Assembly: GCA_023439545.1 (NCBI GenBank)
Contig: JAEXNT010000011.1
Span: forward strand, 1-64,000
Direction: 5' to 3'
Length of the DNA stretch: 64,000 nucleotides
From: Bacillota bacterium
GTDB lineage: Bacteria > Bacillota > Clostridia > Acetivibrionales > DTU013
This document shows, one piece after another, positions 35,443-44,485 of this stretch. How positions within the stretch are numbered: position 1 is the first letter of the stretch; each line of letters starts with the position of its first letter. A model generated the notes under the pieces. It had not been told where the DNA came from. It made no database searches and saw only the letters and a program-made list of their open reading frames with translations. Made by a program: the position numbers and the translations under genes.

Positions 35443-36333
35443 TCAATGGTCGCGGTCCCTTATGAATTTAGCCAGTTCCCTGAGGAAGCCCGCTTTATCA
35501 CCGAAGCCTTCCAAAGCGCCGAGCGCAGTATCTATTGTTTTATCAAGCATTGCCTGCGCATTTTCGATGCCATAAAGAGTGACATATGTTGATTTGCCCG
35601 ACGCTGCATCGCTTCCGGCCGCTTTTCCCATCTGTACGGGATCGCCTTTGACGTCCATTATATCGTCTTTTATCTGGAAAGCGAGTCCGATATTATCCGC
35701 ATAGCTGTCGAGCTTTTCGATATCTTTCCCGGAAGCGCCGCACAAAACAGCGCTTGCTGTCACCGGAGCCTTTATGAGCGCGCCGGTCTTGCACCTGTGC
35801 ATATATTCCAACATATCCTTATCGATCTTTTTGCCTTCCGATTCCATATCGACGACCTGTCCACGTATCATGCCGTCGGCTCCTGCCGCCTCTGCAATTA
35901 TGCGCATCGCTCTGAGCCTTGCATCCGCGTTTCTGTCGTCTGAAAGAGATGCGTTAAGCATCAGTTCAAATGCTCCGTTCAGCAGCGCATCTCCCGCCAG
36001 TATGGCCATTGCTTCCCCGAATACCTTGTGGTTCGTGGGAACGCCCCTTCTGTAATCGTCGTTGTCCATTGCGGGTAAATCGTCATGTATCAGGGAATAG
36101 GTATGTATCATCTCGATCGCACACGCAAACGGAAGTATTTCAGTCCTGTTGCCGTCCAGCAGTTCGCACACGGCAAGCGCCAGGACCGGCCTCATTCTTT
36201 TTCCGCCTGCCATCAGGCTGTACTTCATGGCATTGTAAATATTCGAGCCGGCGCCTTCCTTTATAGAAAGATAATCGTCAAGAGCATCGTTTACAAGCTG
36301 TATGCATTTGTCCAACCGAGCGTTGAAATCCAT
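35443..36333 (-). CDS. ispA: farnesyl/geranyl diphosphate synthase
   Basis: A prenyl-chain synthase making geranyl/farnesyl diphosphate, 296 aa. The first aspartate-rich motif is LIHDDLPAMDND (about residue 83), the second FQIKDDIMD (about 222). The substrate-lysine motif GGKRMRPVL is near residue 43. It sits between xseB and the OLE RNA, 7 bp after xseB, in the conserved order. Confidence 0.96.
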   Translation of the reverse strand: MDFNARLDKCIQLVNDALDDYLSIKEGAGSNIYNAMKYSLMAGGKRMRPVLALAVCELLDGNRTEILPFACAIEMIHTYSLIHDDLPAMDNDDYRRGVPTNHKVFGEAMAILAGDALLNGAFELMLNASLSDDRNADARLRAMRIIAEAAGADGMIRGQVVDMESEGKKIDKDMLEYMHRCKTGALIKAPVTASAVLCGASGKDIEKLDSYADNIGLAFQIKDDIMDVKGDPVQMGKAAGSDAASGKSTYVTLYGIENAQAMLDKTIDTALGALEGFGDKAGFLRELAKFIRDRDH

Positions 36334-36340
36334 ATATCAA

Positions 36341-36577
36341 TCACTGTCCTAAAGAGGGCATCTCCTTTTCCACTATTCCGTTTTCGCCTTCTATCAGCAT
36401 CGTAATACTTCGCTCCGCCTCATCAAGCTTTTTATTGCAGAATTTTGTGAGTTCGACGCCCCTCTGGAAGCAGTTGATCGAATCCTCAAGGGTAAGCTCT
36501 CCTTTTTCAAGCCTTTTTACTATCTCTTCGAGCTCCGCGATAGCCTGTTCGAAACTGGCGCCTTTTTCACTCATCAC
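36341..36577 (-). CDS. xseB: exonuclease VII small subunit
   Basis: A 78-aa helical partner of XseA. It has the family pattern SFEQAIAELEEIVKRLEKGE, then SLEDSINCFQRGVEL, with a normal length. A hairpin-rich 130-bp spacer separates it from xseA, whereas these two genes usually overlap or abut. The ribosome binding site is AGGGGGTAAAAAGTG. Together the subunits degrade single-stranded DNA. Confidence 0.95.
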   Translation of the reverse strand: MMSEKGASFEQAIAELEEIVKRLEKGELTLEDSINCFQRGVELTKFCNKKLDEAERSITMLIEGENGIVEKEMPSLGQ

Positions 36578-36637
36578 TTTTTACCCCCTCCGGGTTTCCC
36601 AGCATATCTTCTATTTTTAAGCATCGTTAAAATATAC

Positions 36638-36700
36638 CTTCCGCTAATCTTTTCCGGAGAACTTCACTAACCGCTCCATTCTCCGTTAAAGAAGCGGAAG
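36638..36700. repeat. stem-loop in the xseA-xseB spacer
   Basis: CTTCCGCT (36638-36645) pairs with AGCGGAAG (36693-36700). Inside, CGGAGAA (36655-36661) pairs with TTCTCCG (36679-36685). The two stems form a nested 63-nt hairpin between xseA and xseB on the minus strand. There is no T-run, so it is not a simple terminator. Confidence 0.8.
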
Positions 36701-36707
36701 TAATATT

Positions 36708-38006
36708 TTAGCCGAGCCTTATCTGCACGCCCGGCTCCTTATCGGTATCTCCCGGATCTCCCGAATCTCCTGACCTGTCTGCAGCTTTAACGTGCGGCAT
36801 TTCGCTTTTTCCTTCAACACGGCAGTTAAGTGTGCCGTCCGTGATAAAAATTCTGAGGCTGTCGCCGATATTTACCGAATGAACGGATTTTACCAGAGTA
36901 TCGTCTTTTTTCGTACGTATTATACCATAGCCCCTTGCCAGCGAATTCAGTGGACTCAGTGAATCGAGCCTCGCAGCCAGCAGTGAGAGACTGTTCCTGT
37001 ATTGCCCGCTCAATACGGAGAGCGCCTTTTGCATGTAACGCTTCTGTACGTCGAGCAGCATGCGCTCCTGATAAATCTTGTTGTAGGGCTGTCTGAATGC
37101 GACGCTTTCTCCCAGCCTTTTCAGCGTGAGCCTTTCCATCGCGGTCTTTTTCACAATTGCATTTCTAATGCGCATTTTAAGGCTGTCCAGCCTGTTCTCG
37201 ACCACCGATCTTTCCGGCATTACCAGTTCTGCTGCAGCAGAAGGAGTCGATGCCCTGACATCAGCCACAAAATCCGATATCGTAAAGTCGGTTTCGTGTC
37301 CGACAGCCGAAATTACCGGTATTCGGGATTCATGGATACTCCTTGCCACAACTTCCTCGTTGAAGGCCCATAATTCCTCCAGCGAACCTCCGCCTCTTGC
37401 AACGATGATAACATCTACATTGCCAAGCTCGTTGAGTCTGCGAACCGCTCCGGCTATCTGCCCCGCGGCAGGCTCACCTTGCACCTGTACGGGATATACC
37501 TTTATATTCACATTGTAGAATCTTCTGCTGAGGATGTTGATGATATCGCGTACAACGGCGCCCGTCGAGGAGGTTACAACACCGATCGACCCAGGCAGAT
37601 ATGGAAGCTTGCGTTTCCTGGCTTCGTCAAAGAGTCCCTCCGCCGAAAGCTTTTGTTTAAGCTTTTCAAAGGCCACATACAGCGCGCCCACACCGTCTGG
37701 CTGTATCTCTTCCGCATACAGCTGATATTGCCCGTCGCGTTCGAATACCGAAATATACCCGCGTATCAGGACTTTCATACCGTCCTCCGGTTCGAACACC
37801 AGAGAGGCTGCATGCGAACGAAACATTACGCATTTCAGAACGGATTTTTCATCTTTGATGGTAAAATAGAAATGACCTGAATAATGGCTTTTGAAATTGG
37901 ATATCTCACCCTTCACCCAGATGCCCGAGAGTATAATATCCCTTGAAATCAGGTCTTTGATATATTTATTCAGTTCCGAGACCGTTAAAACGTTTTTTGT
38001 TGGCAT
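36708..38006 (-). CDS. xseA: exonuclease VII large subunit
   Basis: Catalytic subunit of exonuclease VII, 432 aa. The N-terminal OB fold (about residues 5-100: LTVSELNKYIKDLI, WVKGEISNFKSHYSGHFYFTIKD) leads to the nuclease domain with DVIIVARGGGSLEELWAFNEE, the usual signature, and VISAVGHETDFTISDFVADVR. It follows nusB by 17 bp. XseA/XseB remove single-stranded ends in repair. Confidence 0.96.
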   Translation of the reverse strand: MPTKNVLTVSELNKYIKDLISRDIILSGIWVKGEISNFKSHYSGHFYFTIKDEKSVLKCVMFRSHAASLVFEPEDGMKVLIRGYISVFERDGQYQLYAEEIQPDGVGALYVAFEKLKQKLSAEGLFDEARKRKLPYLPGSIGVVTSSTGAVVRDIINILSRRFYNVNIKVYPVQVQGEPAAGQIAGAVRRLNELGNVDVIIVARGGGSLEELWAFNEEVVARSIHESRIPVISAVGHETDFTISDFVADVRASTPSAAAELVMPERSVVENRLDSLKMRIRNAIVKKTAMERLTLKRLGESVAFRQPYNKIYQERMLLDVQKRYMQKALSVLSGQYRNSLSLLAARLDSLSPLNSLARGYGIIRTKKDDTLVKSVHSVNIGDSLRIFITDGTLNCRVEGKSEMPHVKAADRSGDSGDPGDTDKEPGVQIRLG

Positions 38007-38023
38007 ATTGTTCAGATGCCGCC

Positions 38024-38440
38024 TTACTGCTCGCCGGCAGGAGCATTTTTTTCGGGTATGTTGCTGAGTATACCGTTTACAAAAGAACCTGCGTCCTCAT
38101 TGCTGTATTTCTTGGCTAGTTCGACCGCTTCGTTCACGGAAACACTGTAAGGAATATCGTCCCTGAAGCTGATCTCATATATGCTTAGCCTCATTATCGA
38201 CAGGTCTATCCTGGAAATCCTGCCTATTTTCCAGCCCTTGGAATGGGCTTCTATCATATTGTTTATAAAATCAAAATGGCTGTAAACGCCATCGACAACA
38301 TCATTTATATAAGTCCTGTCCTTTTCGGAGATCGTATTTTCCTCAAAGAACAGCTTCTTTTGAGCTTCCCTGTCGTCTTTCTGGAATTCCATCTGGTACA
38401 GGAGCTTCATTGCCAATTCCCTGGAGACTCTTCGTCCCAT
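38024..38440 (-). CDS. nusB: transcription antitermination factor NusB
   Basis: An all-helical RNA-binding factor that assembles the rRNA antitermination complex, 138 aa. Start MGRRVSRELAMKLLYQMEF and the central ISRIDLSIMRLSIYEI are typical. The C-terminal NEAVELAKKYSNEDAGSFVNGIL completes the family pattern. It has a GGGAGG 6 nt upstream and lies after the DUF2273 gene of the envelope-stress cluster. Confidence 0.96.
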   Translation of the reverse strand: MGRRVSRELAMKLLYQMEFQKDDREAQKKLFFEENTISEKDRTYINDVVDGVYSHFDFINNMIEAHSKGWKIGRISRIDLSIMRLSIYEISFRDDIPYSVSVNEAVELAKKYSNEDAGSFVNGILSNIPEKNAPAGEQ

Positions 38441-38470
38441 GCGTTATCCTCCCGATTCGTCCCTTCTGCT

Positions 38471-38701
38471 CTACCTGTATGTGCCCGGCGGCAATACCCT
38501 GTCAAGAAGGTTCTTTATGTAATCCTTATCATCGTGTATTCTTTTTCCAATATAATAACCTACGCCGGTCAATAATGCAATAAAAAGGACTCTCCAAAAT
38601 CCGAGTATCAAAATCATAACAGCGGCAAGAAAGCCGCTCGCTGCACCAACGACCGCACCGCGGTGTTCATTGTAGAATTCCAGGATTTTTTCAAGGCTCA
38701 T
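38471..38701 (-). CDS. DUF2273 small membrane protein
   Basis: A 76-aa protein of the DUF2273 family, with one or two hydrophobic segments around residues 18-45 (GAASGFLAAVMILILGFWRV). Such proteins accompany Asp23/AmaP envelope proteins. A GTG overlaps the ribosome binding site; ATG at 38701 has GGAGG 8 nt upstream and is preferred. It lies between amaP and nusB. The function is unknown. Confidence 0.85.
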   Translation of the reverse strand: MSLEKILEFYNEHRGAVVGAASGFLAAVMILILGFWRVLFIALLTGVGYYIGKRIHDDKDYIKNLLDRVLPPGTYR

Positions 38702-38713
38702 CGCTGACACCTC

Positions 38714-39274
38714 CTATTCGACTCTTGCTTTGAATGTGACGCCTGAGTATATACTCTCCACGATCACCTTTACATTCTTCACTTCTATCCCCGAAGCTTC
38801 TTCTACAGATTTTTTGACCCTGTTCTGCACCTCTTCCGAAATCACAGGGATACTGAGATCGGGCATCACTACTATCCGGACCTCTATTTCCACACCGTCG
38901 TCTGCCTTCCTGACGAGCGTCTTGGATTCCTTGACGCCGTTGGACCTCTTCGAGGCATTGATCGCGACATTTTCAATGGAATTCAGCGATATCCTGATTT
39001 CCCCGATATTAGTTTGTTTACTTACGGCTTTTTTATCCTTGCTGCTTCTGACTCCCGAAAGCAGGAACATTATACTCATTGCAAAGAAGATCAATCCGAT
39101 TATGAATATGATCACTTTCAATGTTGTCCCGACATCAGACGAGAGAGCTTTCGCTACCAAGCCCGTAATGTCGATGAAAGCCTTTGGAACAAACGCTATG
39201 TACATCACAAATACGGACAGCACCGCAAGACAAAAAGCATATACAGCCAGTAAAACTCTAAAAAAAATGTTCAT
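38714..39274 (-). CDS. amaP: AmaP-type alkaline-shock membrane anchor
   Basis: A 186-aa protein with two transmembrane helices (about residues 1-25 and 50-75) that form a hairpin, and a soluble C-terminal Asp23-like domain (about 95-186: ISLNSIENVAINASKRSNGV through VIVESIYSG). In staphylococci AmaP tethers Asp23 to the membrane. The ATG at 39274 is preferred to an upstream GTG because of a GGTGG site at a good distance. It is paired with DUF2273 and asp23-like genes. Confidence 0.85.
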   Translation of the reverse strand: MNIFFRVLLAVYAFCLAVLSVFVMYIAFVPKAFIDITGLVAKALSSDVGTTLKVIIFIIGLIFFAMSIMFLLSGVRSSKDKKAVSKQTNIGEIRISLNSIENVAINASKRSNGVKESKTLVRKADDGVEIEVRIVVMPDLSIPVISEEVQNRVKKSVEEASGIEVKNVKVIVESIYSGVTFKARVE

Positions 39275-39400
39275 TTGCCATACCACCTCTCCGGTCACCA
39301 TTTTTCCTTGGTTATTCCATGGTTTATGATGGATACGCTCTAATTATAGTGTATTTTCCAAAAAAAATAAACCCTTCCGAGTTTATTAATAAATACGTAT

Positions 39401-39805
39401 TTACTTGACTTTTGTCTGTTCCTCCAGCATTTCCTTCTTATGATCCCGTTCTATATTGACGCCCTGTATATGTATATTGACCTCTACCACATTCAAGCCC
39501 GTCATATCTTCGACGGCATGCTTTACTTTTTCCTGTATGCTCCAGGCAACATCAGGTATGCGATAGCCGTAATCCACTATTATGTAGAGATCTATTGCCG
39601 CTTCCTTTTCTCCTACTTCAACCTTGACGCCTTTGGAAAGGTTTTTCCTGCCAAGCGCTTCAGCAATCCCGCCGGCAATTCCGCCGCTCATGCCTGTGAC
39701 TCCGGGAACCTCCATCGCCGCGATACCCGCTATGATGGCAACGACCTCGTCGGTGATTTTTATAGCCCCTATCTCATTGATCACGCTTTGAACGTTTTCT
39801 TCCAT
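39401..39805 (-). CDS. Asp23/Gls24 envelope stress protein
   Basis: A 134-aa Asp23/Gls24 protein (GAIKITDEVVAIIAGIAAMEVPGV onward, then DLYIIVDYGYRIPDVAWSIQE). These form a membrane-attached filament network in response to alkaline or envelope stress. GGAGG sits 6 nt before the ATG. It lies just before amaP and DUF2273, the usual partner set, in the spoIIIA-nusB block. Confidence 0.94.
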   Translation of the reverse strand: MEENVQSVINEIGAIKITDEVVAIIAGIAAMEVPGVTGMSGGIAGGIAEALGRKNLSKGVKVEVGEKEAAIDLYIIVDYGYRIPDVAWSIQEKVKHAVEDMTGLNVVEVNIHIQGVNIERDHKKEMLEEQTKVK

Positions 39806-39875
39806 GGCTTACCTCCATTGGTACATTATCGTTGCAGTACAATCATTATAGCACTTCCTCCGCGTCAAGTAAATG

Positions 39876-40460
39876 TTAGAACAGCGTCCTTATATGGATA
39901 TCACCGACATCTACGTCGCCCTGCCTCGTGACGATATCAGTGATCTGGGCGGTCTGTGATGTTGTAAGGCTCGGAGTTTTAATAACGATATCAACGCTGC
40001 CGTTGTCTGCAAACAGCACGAACGTATCGTCAAACCCCATTTTATTGATAAGGGTCTCTATCCTCATTTCCTTGTCTGCGTTCTCGCTAAGCGCTATCAT
40101 TTTGGCCTGCGCCTCCGCTTTGATCTCATCGTTCGAATTGCCGTCATCCGCTATAGCCTTGAGGGATTCGGTGTTTTCGCTTCTGCTCTGCTCCCTGTCC
40201 ATTTTGGCTTGCACAAAGTAATCATTGGCCATTTTGGAAGCGGATACATTAAGCTGGGTGTTCTCATTTTCAGCCACATCCTCCGTGCCGTCGAGCCCTT
40301 CGTTGGCGATCTCATTATCCACATAAACCGCCTCGCCCAGAGTACCGTCGGTATTGGCCGATGTGCTTCCCTGTCTGTAGCTGTATTGCAGGTAGCCAGC
40401 TACCACTATCATCAGGACCAATGCTAAAATGACTATCTGCTTTCTCTTAAAAACCATCAT
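39876..40460 (-). CDS. spoIIIAH: stage III sporulation protein AH
   Basis: Mother-cell ring protein that spans the intermembrane space and pairs with forespore SpoIIQ, 194 aa. One N-terminal transmembrane helix (about residues 7-24) is followed by an acidic linker and a C-terminal YscJ-type ring-building domain (VDIVIKTPSLTTSQTAQITDI). ATG at 40460 has GGGGGC at 6 nt; the longer frame upstream has no site. It is the last gene of the eight-gene spoIIIA operon. Confidence 0.95.
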   Translation of the reverse strand: MMVFKRKQIVILALVLMIVVAGYLQYSYRQGSTSANTDGTLGEAVYVDNEIANEGLDGTEDVAENENTQLNVSASKMANDYFVQAKMDREQSRSENTESLKAIADDGNSNDEIKAEAQAKMIALSENADKEMRIETLINKMGFDDTFVLFADNGSVDIVIKTPSLTTSQTAQITDIVTRQGDVDVGDIHIRTLF

Positions 40461-40571
40461 GACTCTGCCCCCTTTATAAAAGTGCGAACAAGTTTTTTCG
40501 TTTTTTTGTCCCATTCAATAATTAATATATTCAGGTCGTACAGCGTTTATATCTTTTTTTTGGAAAACCCT

Positions 40572-41180
40572 TCACTTTTTCCTCTGAACGACTTCGACCC
40601 TATGGGCCGGTAAATCAAGCACCACTCTGACTGCGTTTACGATACGCTCCCTTACCGTAACGCTGTCCGCTCCTTCCGCCACCACCAGCACACCTTTCAC
40701 CTCGGGGCTCAATTTCTTGAGGATTACGGGAGTCTTTCCCCCATTGGGTGAATCCTCATAAACCATGGTATTTTCGCTTTCCTCCTCGGTAATATTCCTT
40801 GCACCGCCTTCGCTGTCCTTTTCATCAGTCCTGCTGTTCTTTTTACTGTTATCATAAGCAGGCACATTTTCACCCGCTGCTGAATAGGTGATCATGACGT
40901 CCACCCTGCCGACGCCCTGAATCTGGGAAAGTATTGTCCTGAGTCTGGTTTCAGTGGTATCCCCGGTCGAAGCACCCTGTTTCATTATTTCTTCCGCTCC
41001 TGTAGTCTTCCGGGGCTCCTGCTGTGAACCCTGCGGCTTTCCGTTGAACAGGGCCGAGCCCGCAATAATCAATATGACCCCGACAATTATGACGATTGCG
41101 GTATTTTCGATCAATTTTTTCTTGTCCTGGCCCCGTATGTATTCCTTAATTTTTTTAATAATAGTTTTGAAAATTTCCAC
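40572..41180 (-). CDS. spoIIIAG: stage III sporulation protein AG
   Basis: Ring-forming protein of the SpoIIIA-SpoIIQ channel, about 202 aa. It has one transmembrane helix (about residues 21-43) and a secreted domain with a conserved ETRLRTILSQIQGVGRVDVMITYSA segment, an insertion, then GVLVVAEGADSVTVRERIVNAV. The preferred start is a GTG (41180) spaced from a GAGGT; a GTG three codons earlier overlaps that site. It lies between spoIIIAF and spoIIIAH. Confidence 0.95.
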   Translation of the reverse strand: MEIFKTIIKKIKEYIRGQDKKKLIENTAIVIIVGVILIIAGSALFNGKPQGSQQEPRKTTGAEEIMKQGASTGDTTETRLRTILSQIQGVGRVDVMITYSAAGENVPAYDNSKKNSRTDEKDSEGGARNITEEESENTMVYEDSPNGGKTPVILKKLSPEVKGVLVVAEGADSVTVRERIVNAVRVVLDLPAHRVEVVQRKK

Positions 41181-41191
41181 TAGTCCCACCT

Positions 41192-41893
41192 CTATACCTG
41201 CGTAATTACTAAATTTTCCCTGTCTACGCCAAAGACCCGGCTGATCCGTTCCTCAAGCAGGCCTCTGAGCTTAGGATCACATCTCCCGGAAGTCTGTCCG
41301 TTCGATCTTGCAGAACCGATTTTCACAGTTTGAACCTTTTCAACTGGAACTACGCCATTTCCAATACCACCTTCTTCCGTACCGGTTGCGTGACTATCCT
41401 TTCCCCCGCTCCCGGATCCCGGGGCGGAACTATCAAGCCCGCCGTTGTATTTTGTATCGTCTGCGGTTATATTGATGTATGCTCTTTTGATCTCTCCGAA
41501 AGCAGCCGACTGGTAGTCTTCGTTTATAATGACGTCTGCCTTCGCATCCTTTACGCCGTCGATCTCCTCCGCGTTCTGTTCGAGCTGTTCTATTATATTT
41601 TTGCGGTAAACCTCCACAATCTGATTCAGCTGCGCCTGTTCAAGGTTTTTGCCCTCCTTCTTTATCTGTGATCTTTCAAGCAGGCTGCTGCTCTTTGTCT
41701 GGCTCGCGGTAAAGTCGAATTTCTTCCCGGTCAGTCCAGTCAGGGGATTTATGATCACAATGATCAATATCGTACCGGTAACCAGGCTGATGTATTTTTT
41801 CATTTTGCCGCCCGGAAGCAGCATTTCTATAATCACTATGAACAAGACCAACGTAACGATATTAACGACCCACTGGCGGATAAAATCCAGCAT
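41192..41893 (-). CDS. spoIIIAF: stage III sporulation protein AF
   Basis: A 233-aa sporulation membrane protein with two N-terminal helices (about residues 8-26 and 33-50; the motif ISLVTGTILIIVIINPL is typical), and a soluble domain. Its C-terminus ends in VFGVDRENLVI. It is needed for the mother-cell side of the channel. It is 12 bp downstream of spoIIIAE and overlaps nothing. The region at about 160-200 is Gly/Ser-rich and poorly conserved. Confidence 0.95.
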   Translation of the reverse strand: MLDFIRQWVVNIVTLVLFIVIIEMLLPGGKMKKYISLVTGTILIIVIINPLTGLTGKKFDFTASQTKSSSLLERSQIKKEGKNLEQAQLNQIVEVYRKNIIEQLEQNAEEIDGVKDAKADVIINEDYQSAAFGEIKRAYINITADDTKYNGGLDSSAPGSGSGGKDSHATGTEEGGIGNGVVPVEKVQTVKIGSARSNGQTSGRCDPKLRGLLEERISRVFGVDRENLVITQV

Positions 41894-41905
41894 GGCACAT
41901 TACTC

Positions 41906-43258
41906 CTATCTGAGCATTGCGCTCGTATTCCCGGCGCTGACAAGAGCGGTAACGGATATCATGAACATGAACGCCACGGCTGCTGTCAATGAAAATATAT
42001 AAAGCATTGAACCTGCAACATCGTTTATACAGGTCGTTATCCTGCTTTCCGATATCGGTTCGAACAACGCACTCGCAGCTTTATAGAGCGCTACCAGCGC
42101 AATGATCTTTATAAGGGGGACCACGCATATGAGAAGGATGCCTATCATAGCCGCCACGCCGGCTGCGTTTTTGATAAGCAGCGTACAGGCGATAACCGTG
42201 TCGGCTGCATCCGAAAGCGTTTTCCCGATCACCGGTATGAAGGTGCTTATGGCGAATTTGGTCGCTTTCGTCGTTGCTCCGTCTATCACGGCGCCCAATG
42301 TACCCTGGAGCGTCACGATTATTATAAAAGCCGTAAGTATGATTCCAAGCATCCATTGGACTACGGTTTTGATCAGGTTTGCAAGCCTCGTTAGCTGAAT
42401 CTTTTCTGAAATGTTGTTCACTATGTTAATTATCGTAGTCAGAAAAATGAGGGGCACGAACAGGTTCTTTATCAGCGTTGCCGTTACCTCCACCACCATT
42501 AGGAGCACAGGATGCAATATGCCCCCGGCGGTCAGGTTGCCGCCCGAAATAAGCAGGGCCATCAGCACGGGTATGACCGCGTACATGAAGCCTACCATCC
42601 GGTCGATGATGGAGGAACCCATTTTAACTACAGTGCCGAAGCTGACAAGCAGTATCGTAACTATAACTATATAGCAAACATAGAAGGCGATGCGGCTCAC
42701 ATTCTCATTCAAGAAATTCGCCTGCAGGTTTTTGAGCAGCGAACATATTACTATAAGTATTGCCAGTTTTAATATTATGCCAAGGTTTTGATAGAGTTCT
42801 TTAAAGAATAATTTCAGTATGTCGTCGGCTATTCCCTTGATATCGAAGCTCAGCTTCCCCTCTGTGATATTCTTTATCAGTTCGTCGGGGTCGAAGCCCT
42901 CGAGAGCCTCAATATCCTTGCTGTTGGCGTATTTCGAGATCAAGTCCCCTATGTCTCCGGTATCGCTCGAAGAAAGCTGCTGCTCGATCATATCGGATGT
43001 TATATCAGAGCCTTCGTTCATGCCGGAATTGCCTACGAAACTGCCGCCGGTGGCCCCGACGCTGCCTACGGAACTGCCGCCGCTCGTCCCAGTATCGGCT
43101 GTCGAAGTATCACCGACAGTTACACCGATTATACCTGGCGCGCCGGCTTCGATATCGTCCCCGGCCGAGGCAGAACAACAAGCCGGCATAATGATAAATA
43201 CCAATATGAGGGTCAGAAGCTGCAACATTACTGTTTTCATTTTTCTTTTGCGGATCAT
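41906..43258 (-). CDS. spoIIIAE: stage III sporulation protein AE
   Basis: Polytopic sporulation protein, about 450 aa. It has an N-terminal signal-like segment, a variable Gly/Ser-rich stretch (about residues 40-85), and at least seven transmembrane segments in the rest. The ATG at 43258 has GGAGG 10 nt upstream; the frame is open 12 codons further. It lies between spoIIIAD and spoIIIAF and is the largest membrane subunit of the SpoIIIA complex. Confidence 0.95.
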   Translation of the reverse strand: MIRKRKMKTVMLQLLTLILVFIIMPACCSASAGDDIEAGAPGIIGVTVGDTSTADTGTSGGSSVGSVGATGGSFVGNSGMNEGSDITSDMIEQQLSSSDTGDIGDLISKYANSKDIEALEGFDPDELIKNITEGKLSFDIKGIADDILKLFFKELYQNLGIILKLAILIVICSLLKNLQANFLNENVSRIAFYVCYIVIVTILLVSFGTVVKMGSSIIDRMVGFMYAVIPVLMALLISGGNLTAGGILHPVLLMVVEVTATLIKNLFVPLIFLTTIINIVNNISEKIQLTRLANLIKTVVQWMLGIILTAFIIIVTLQGTLGAVIDGATTKATKFAISTFIPVIGKTLSDAADTVIACTLLIKNAAGVAAMIGILLICVVPLIKIIALVALYKAASALFEPISESRITTCINDVAGSMLYIFSLTAAVAFMFMISVTALVSAGNTSAMLR

Positions 43259-43307
43259 CGGTTTCAAGCCTCCATATCCTCCGTGTTTATCCATACCGTC
43301 GAGCTTT

Positions 43308-43697
43308 TCACTGCGGCATGACCTTAAGCACCAGGTCCAGCAGAGAAGTAATTATCGGGACGGCCATGACGACTATGATCACTTTCCCCGCCAGTTCTAT
43401 CTTGGATGCGATAGCGCTTTCCCCCGCATCATTGCATATCTCCGCCCCGAACTCCGCTATGTAGGCAATGCCTGTTATTTTCAACACAGTGGTAAAATAG
43501 ACCGGTTTGATGTCGGCACGGTCGCCGTAGCTTTGCAGGAGCTCGACTACTGATGAAAGCTTGGACGCCAGCAGCAGAAAAATAACGACGCCTGTTACTA
43601 TACTTACCTGAACTGCTATTTCAGGCTTCTGCTTTCGCAGAATCAATATTATGACCGTTGACACAAGCCCGATCCCAATGATTTGTACTATCTGCAT
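43308..43697 (-). CDS. spoIIIAD: stage III sporulation protein AD
   Basis: A small polytopic membrane protein, about 129 aa, with four hydrophobic segments. IIGIGLVSTVIILILRKQKPEIAVQVSIVTG is the usual N-terminal pattern. The ATG at 43697 with an AGG site is preferred to an upstream start. It lies between spoIIIAC and spoIIIAE, with which it forms the membrane part of the channel. Confidence 0.94.
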   Translation of the reverse strand: MQIVQIIGIGLVSTVIILILRKQKPEIAVQVSIVTGVVIFLLLASKLSSVVELLQSYGDRADIKPVYFTTVLKITGIAYIAEFGAEICNDAGESAIASKIELAGKVIIVVMAVPIITSLLDLVLKVMPQ

Positions 43698-43720
43698 TTC
43701 AGCCTCACTCCCGGGCTTTA

Positions 43721-43918
43721 TCATTCAAGTTTGAATATGGTTTTCACGGTATCGAAAAGTACCGCTATCTCTTTGACTACCATAAGCAATACGACGATCA
43801 GTCCCGCAAGCGTCGTCATCATTGCCTGTTCCTCTCTTCCCGAACGTATTAGCAGTTGATTCAGCACTGCTACGAGGATACCTATTGCAGCGATCCTGAA
43901 AATCAAATCCACACCCAT
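43721..43918 (-). CDS. spoIIIAC: stage III sporulation protein AC
   Basis: A 65-aa membrane protein with two hydrophobic helices and the family sequence VDLIFRIAAIGILVAVLNQLL. It is the normal length. The ribosome binding site is AAGGGG at a long spacing. It lies between spoIIIAB and spoIIIAD in the canonical operon order. Confidence 0.95.
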   Translation of the reverse strand: MGVDLIFRIAAIGILVAVLNQLLIRSGREEQAMMTTLAGLIVVLLMVVKEIAVLFDTVKTIFKLE

Positions 43919-43966
43919 AGAACGGTCAACCCCTTTAAAGTATTTGCATTCCTATAGCTATGCCTT

Positions 43967-44485
43967 TTACAGCAGGACTATAACTACGGCGATACCGCCC
44001 AGTATGCCGAGGCTTTTGTACATGGTTTCATTCTTGATTCTGCTCTCTTCAGCCTTTTTCTCCTGCATTCGGAGCGCTTCCATCGTAAGCCTGATGTTTT
44101 TGATTTGTCCGTCCAGATCAGTACTTCCGAGCATTTTTCCGAATCCTGCGAGTACTTCCTCGTCCTCCCTGTTGAGAGCCGTCCTCCGTATACACTGTCT
44201 TACGGCCTGCTCCCAGGCATTTGCCGCGCATTGTGCATCTTCGTTTTTCAATATCTCCGCCGCCTTGCCGAATATCAGTCCCATTTCGCCGCCGACCCTG
44301 CTTACCCGTTCAAAAGCCTCGATCAGCACATCCGACAAATAACTTATCTGGTTCTCGAACATCTGGAACAGCGTTTGCAGCTCCCTCAGCTGCAAAGGTC
44401 TTCTGCTGCAGTCCCTTGAGAGTATGAAACCCAGAAAACTGCATGATAGGATGACTACAAAGCTGCCCGCTATTTTAAAAAGCAT
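43967..44485 (-). CDS. spoIIIAB: stage III sporulation protein AB
   Basis: A 172-aa membrane protein with N- and C-terminal transmembrane helices and a cytoplasmic helical domain between them, resembling type II secretion F proteins. Typical pattern: SRDCSRRPLQLRELQTLFQMFENQISY. The ATG at 44485 is preferred to the GTG two codons earlier, which is too close to GGAG. It overlaps spoIIIAA by about 11 bp, implying coupled translation with the ATPase. Confidence 0.95.
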   Translation of the reverse strand: MLFKIAGSFVVILSCSFLGFILSRDCSRRPLQLRELQTLFQMFENQISYLSDVLIEAFERVSRVGGEMGLIFGKAAEILKNEDAQCAANAWEQAVRQCIRRTALNREDEEVLAGFGKMLGSTDLDGQIKNIRLTMEALRMQEKKAEESRIKNETMYKSLGILGGIAVVIVLL

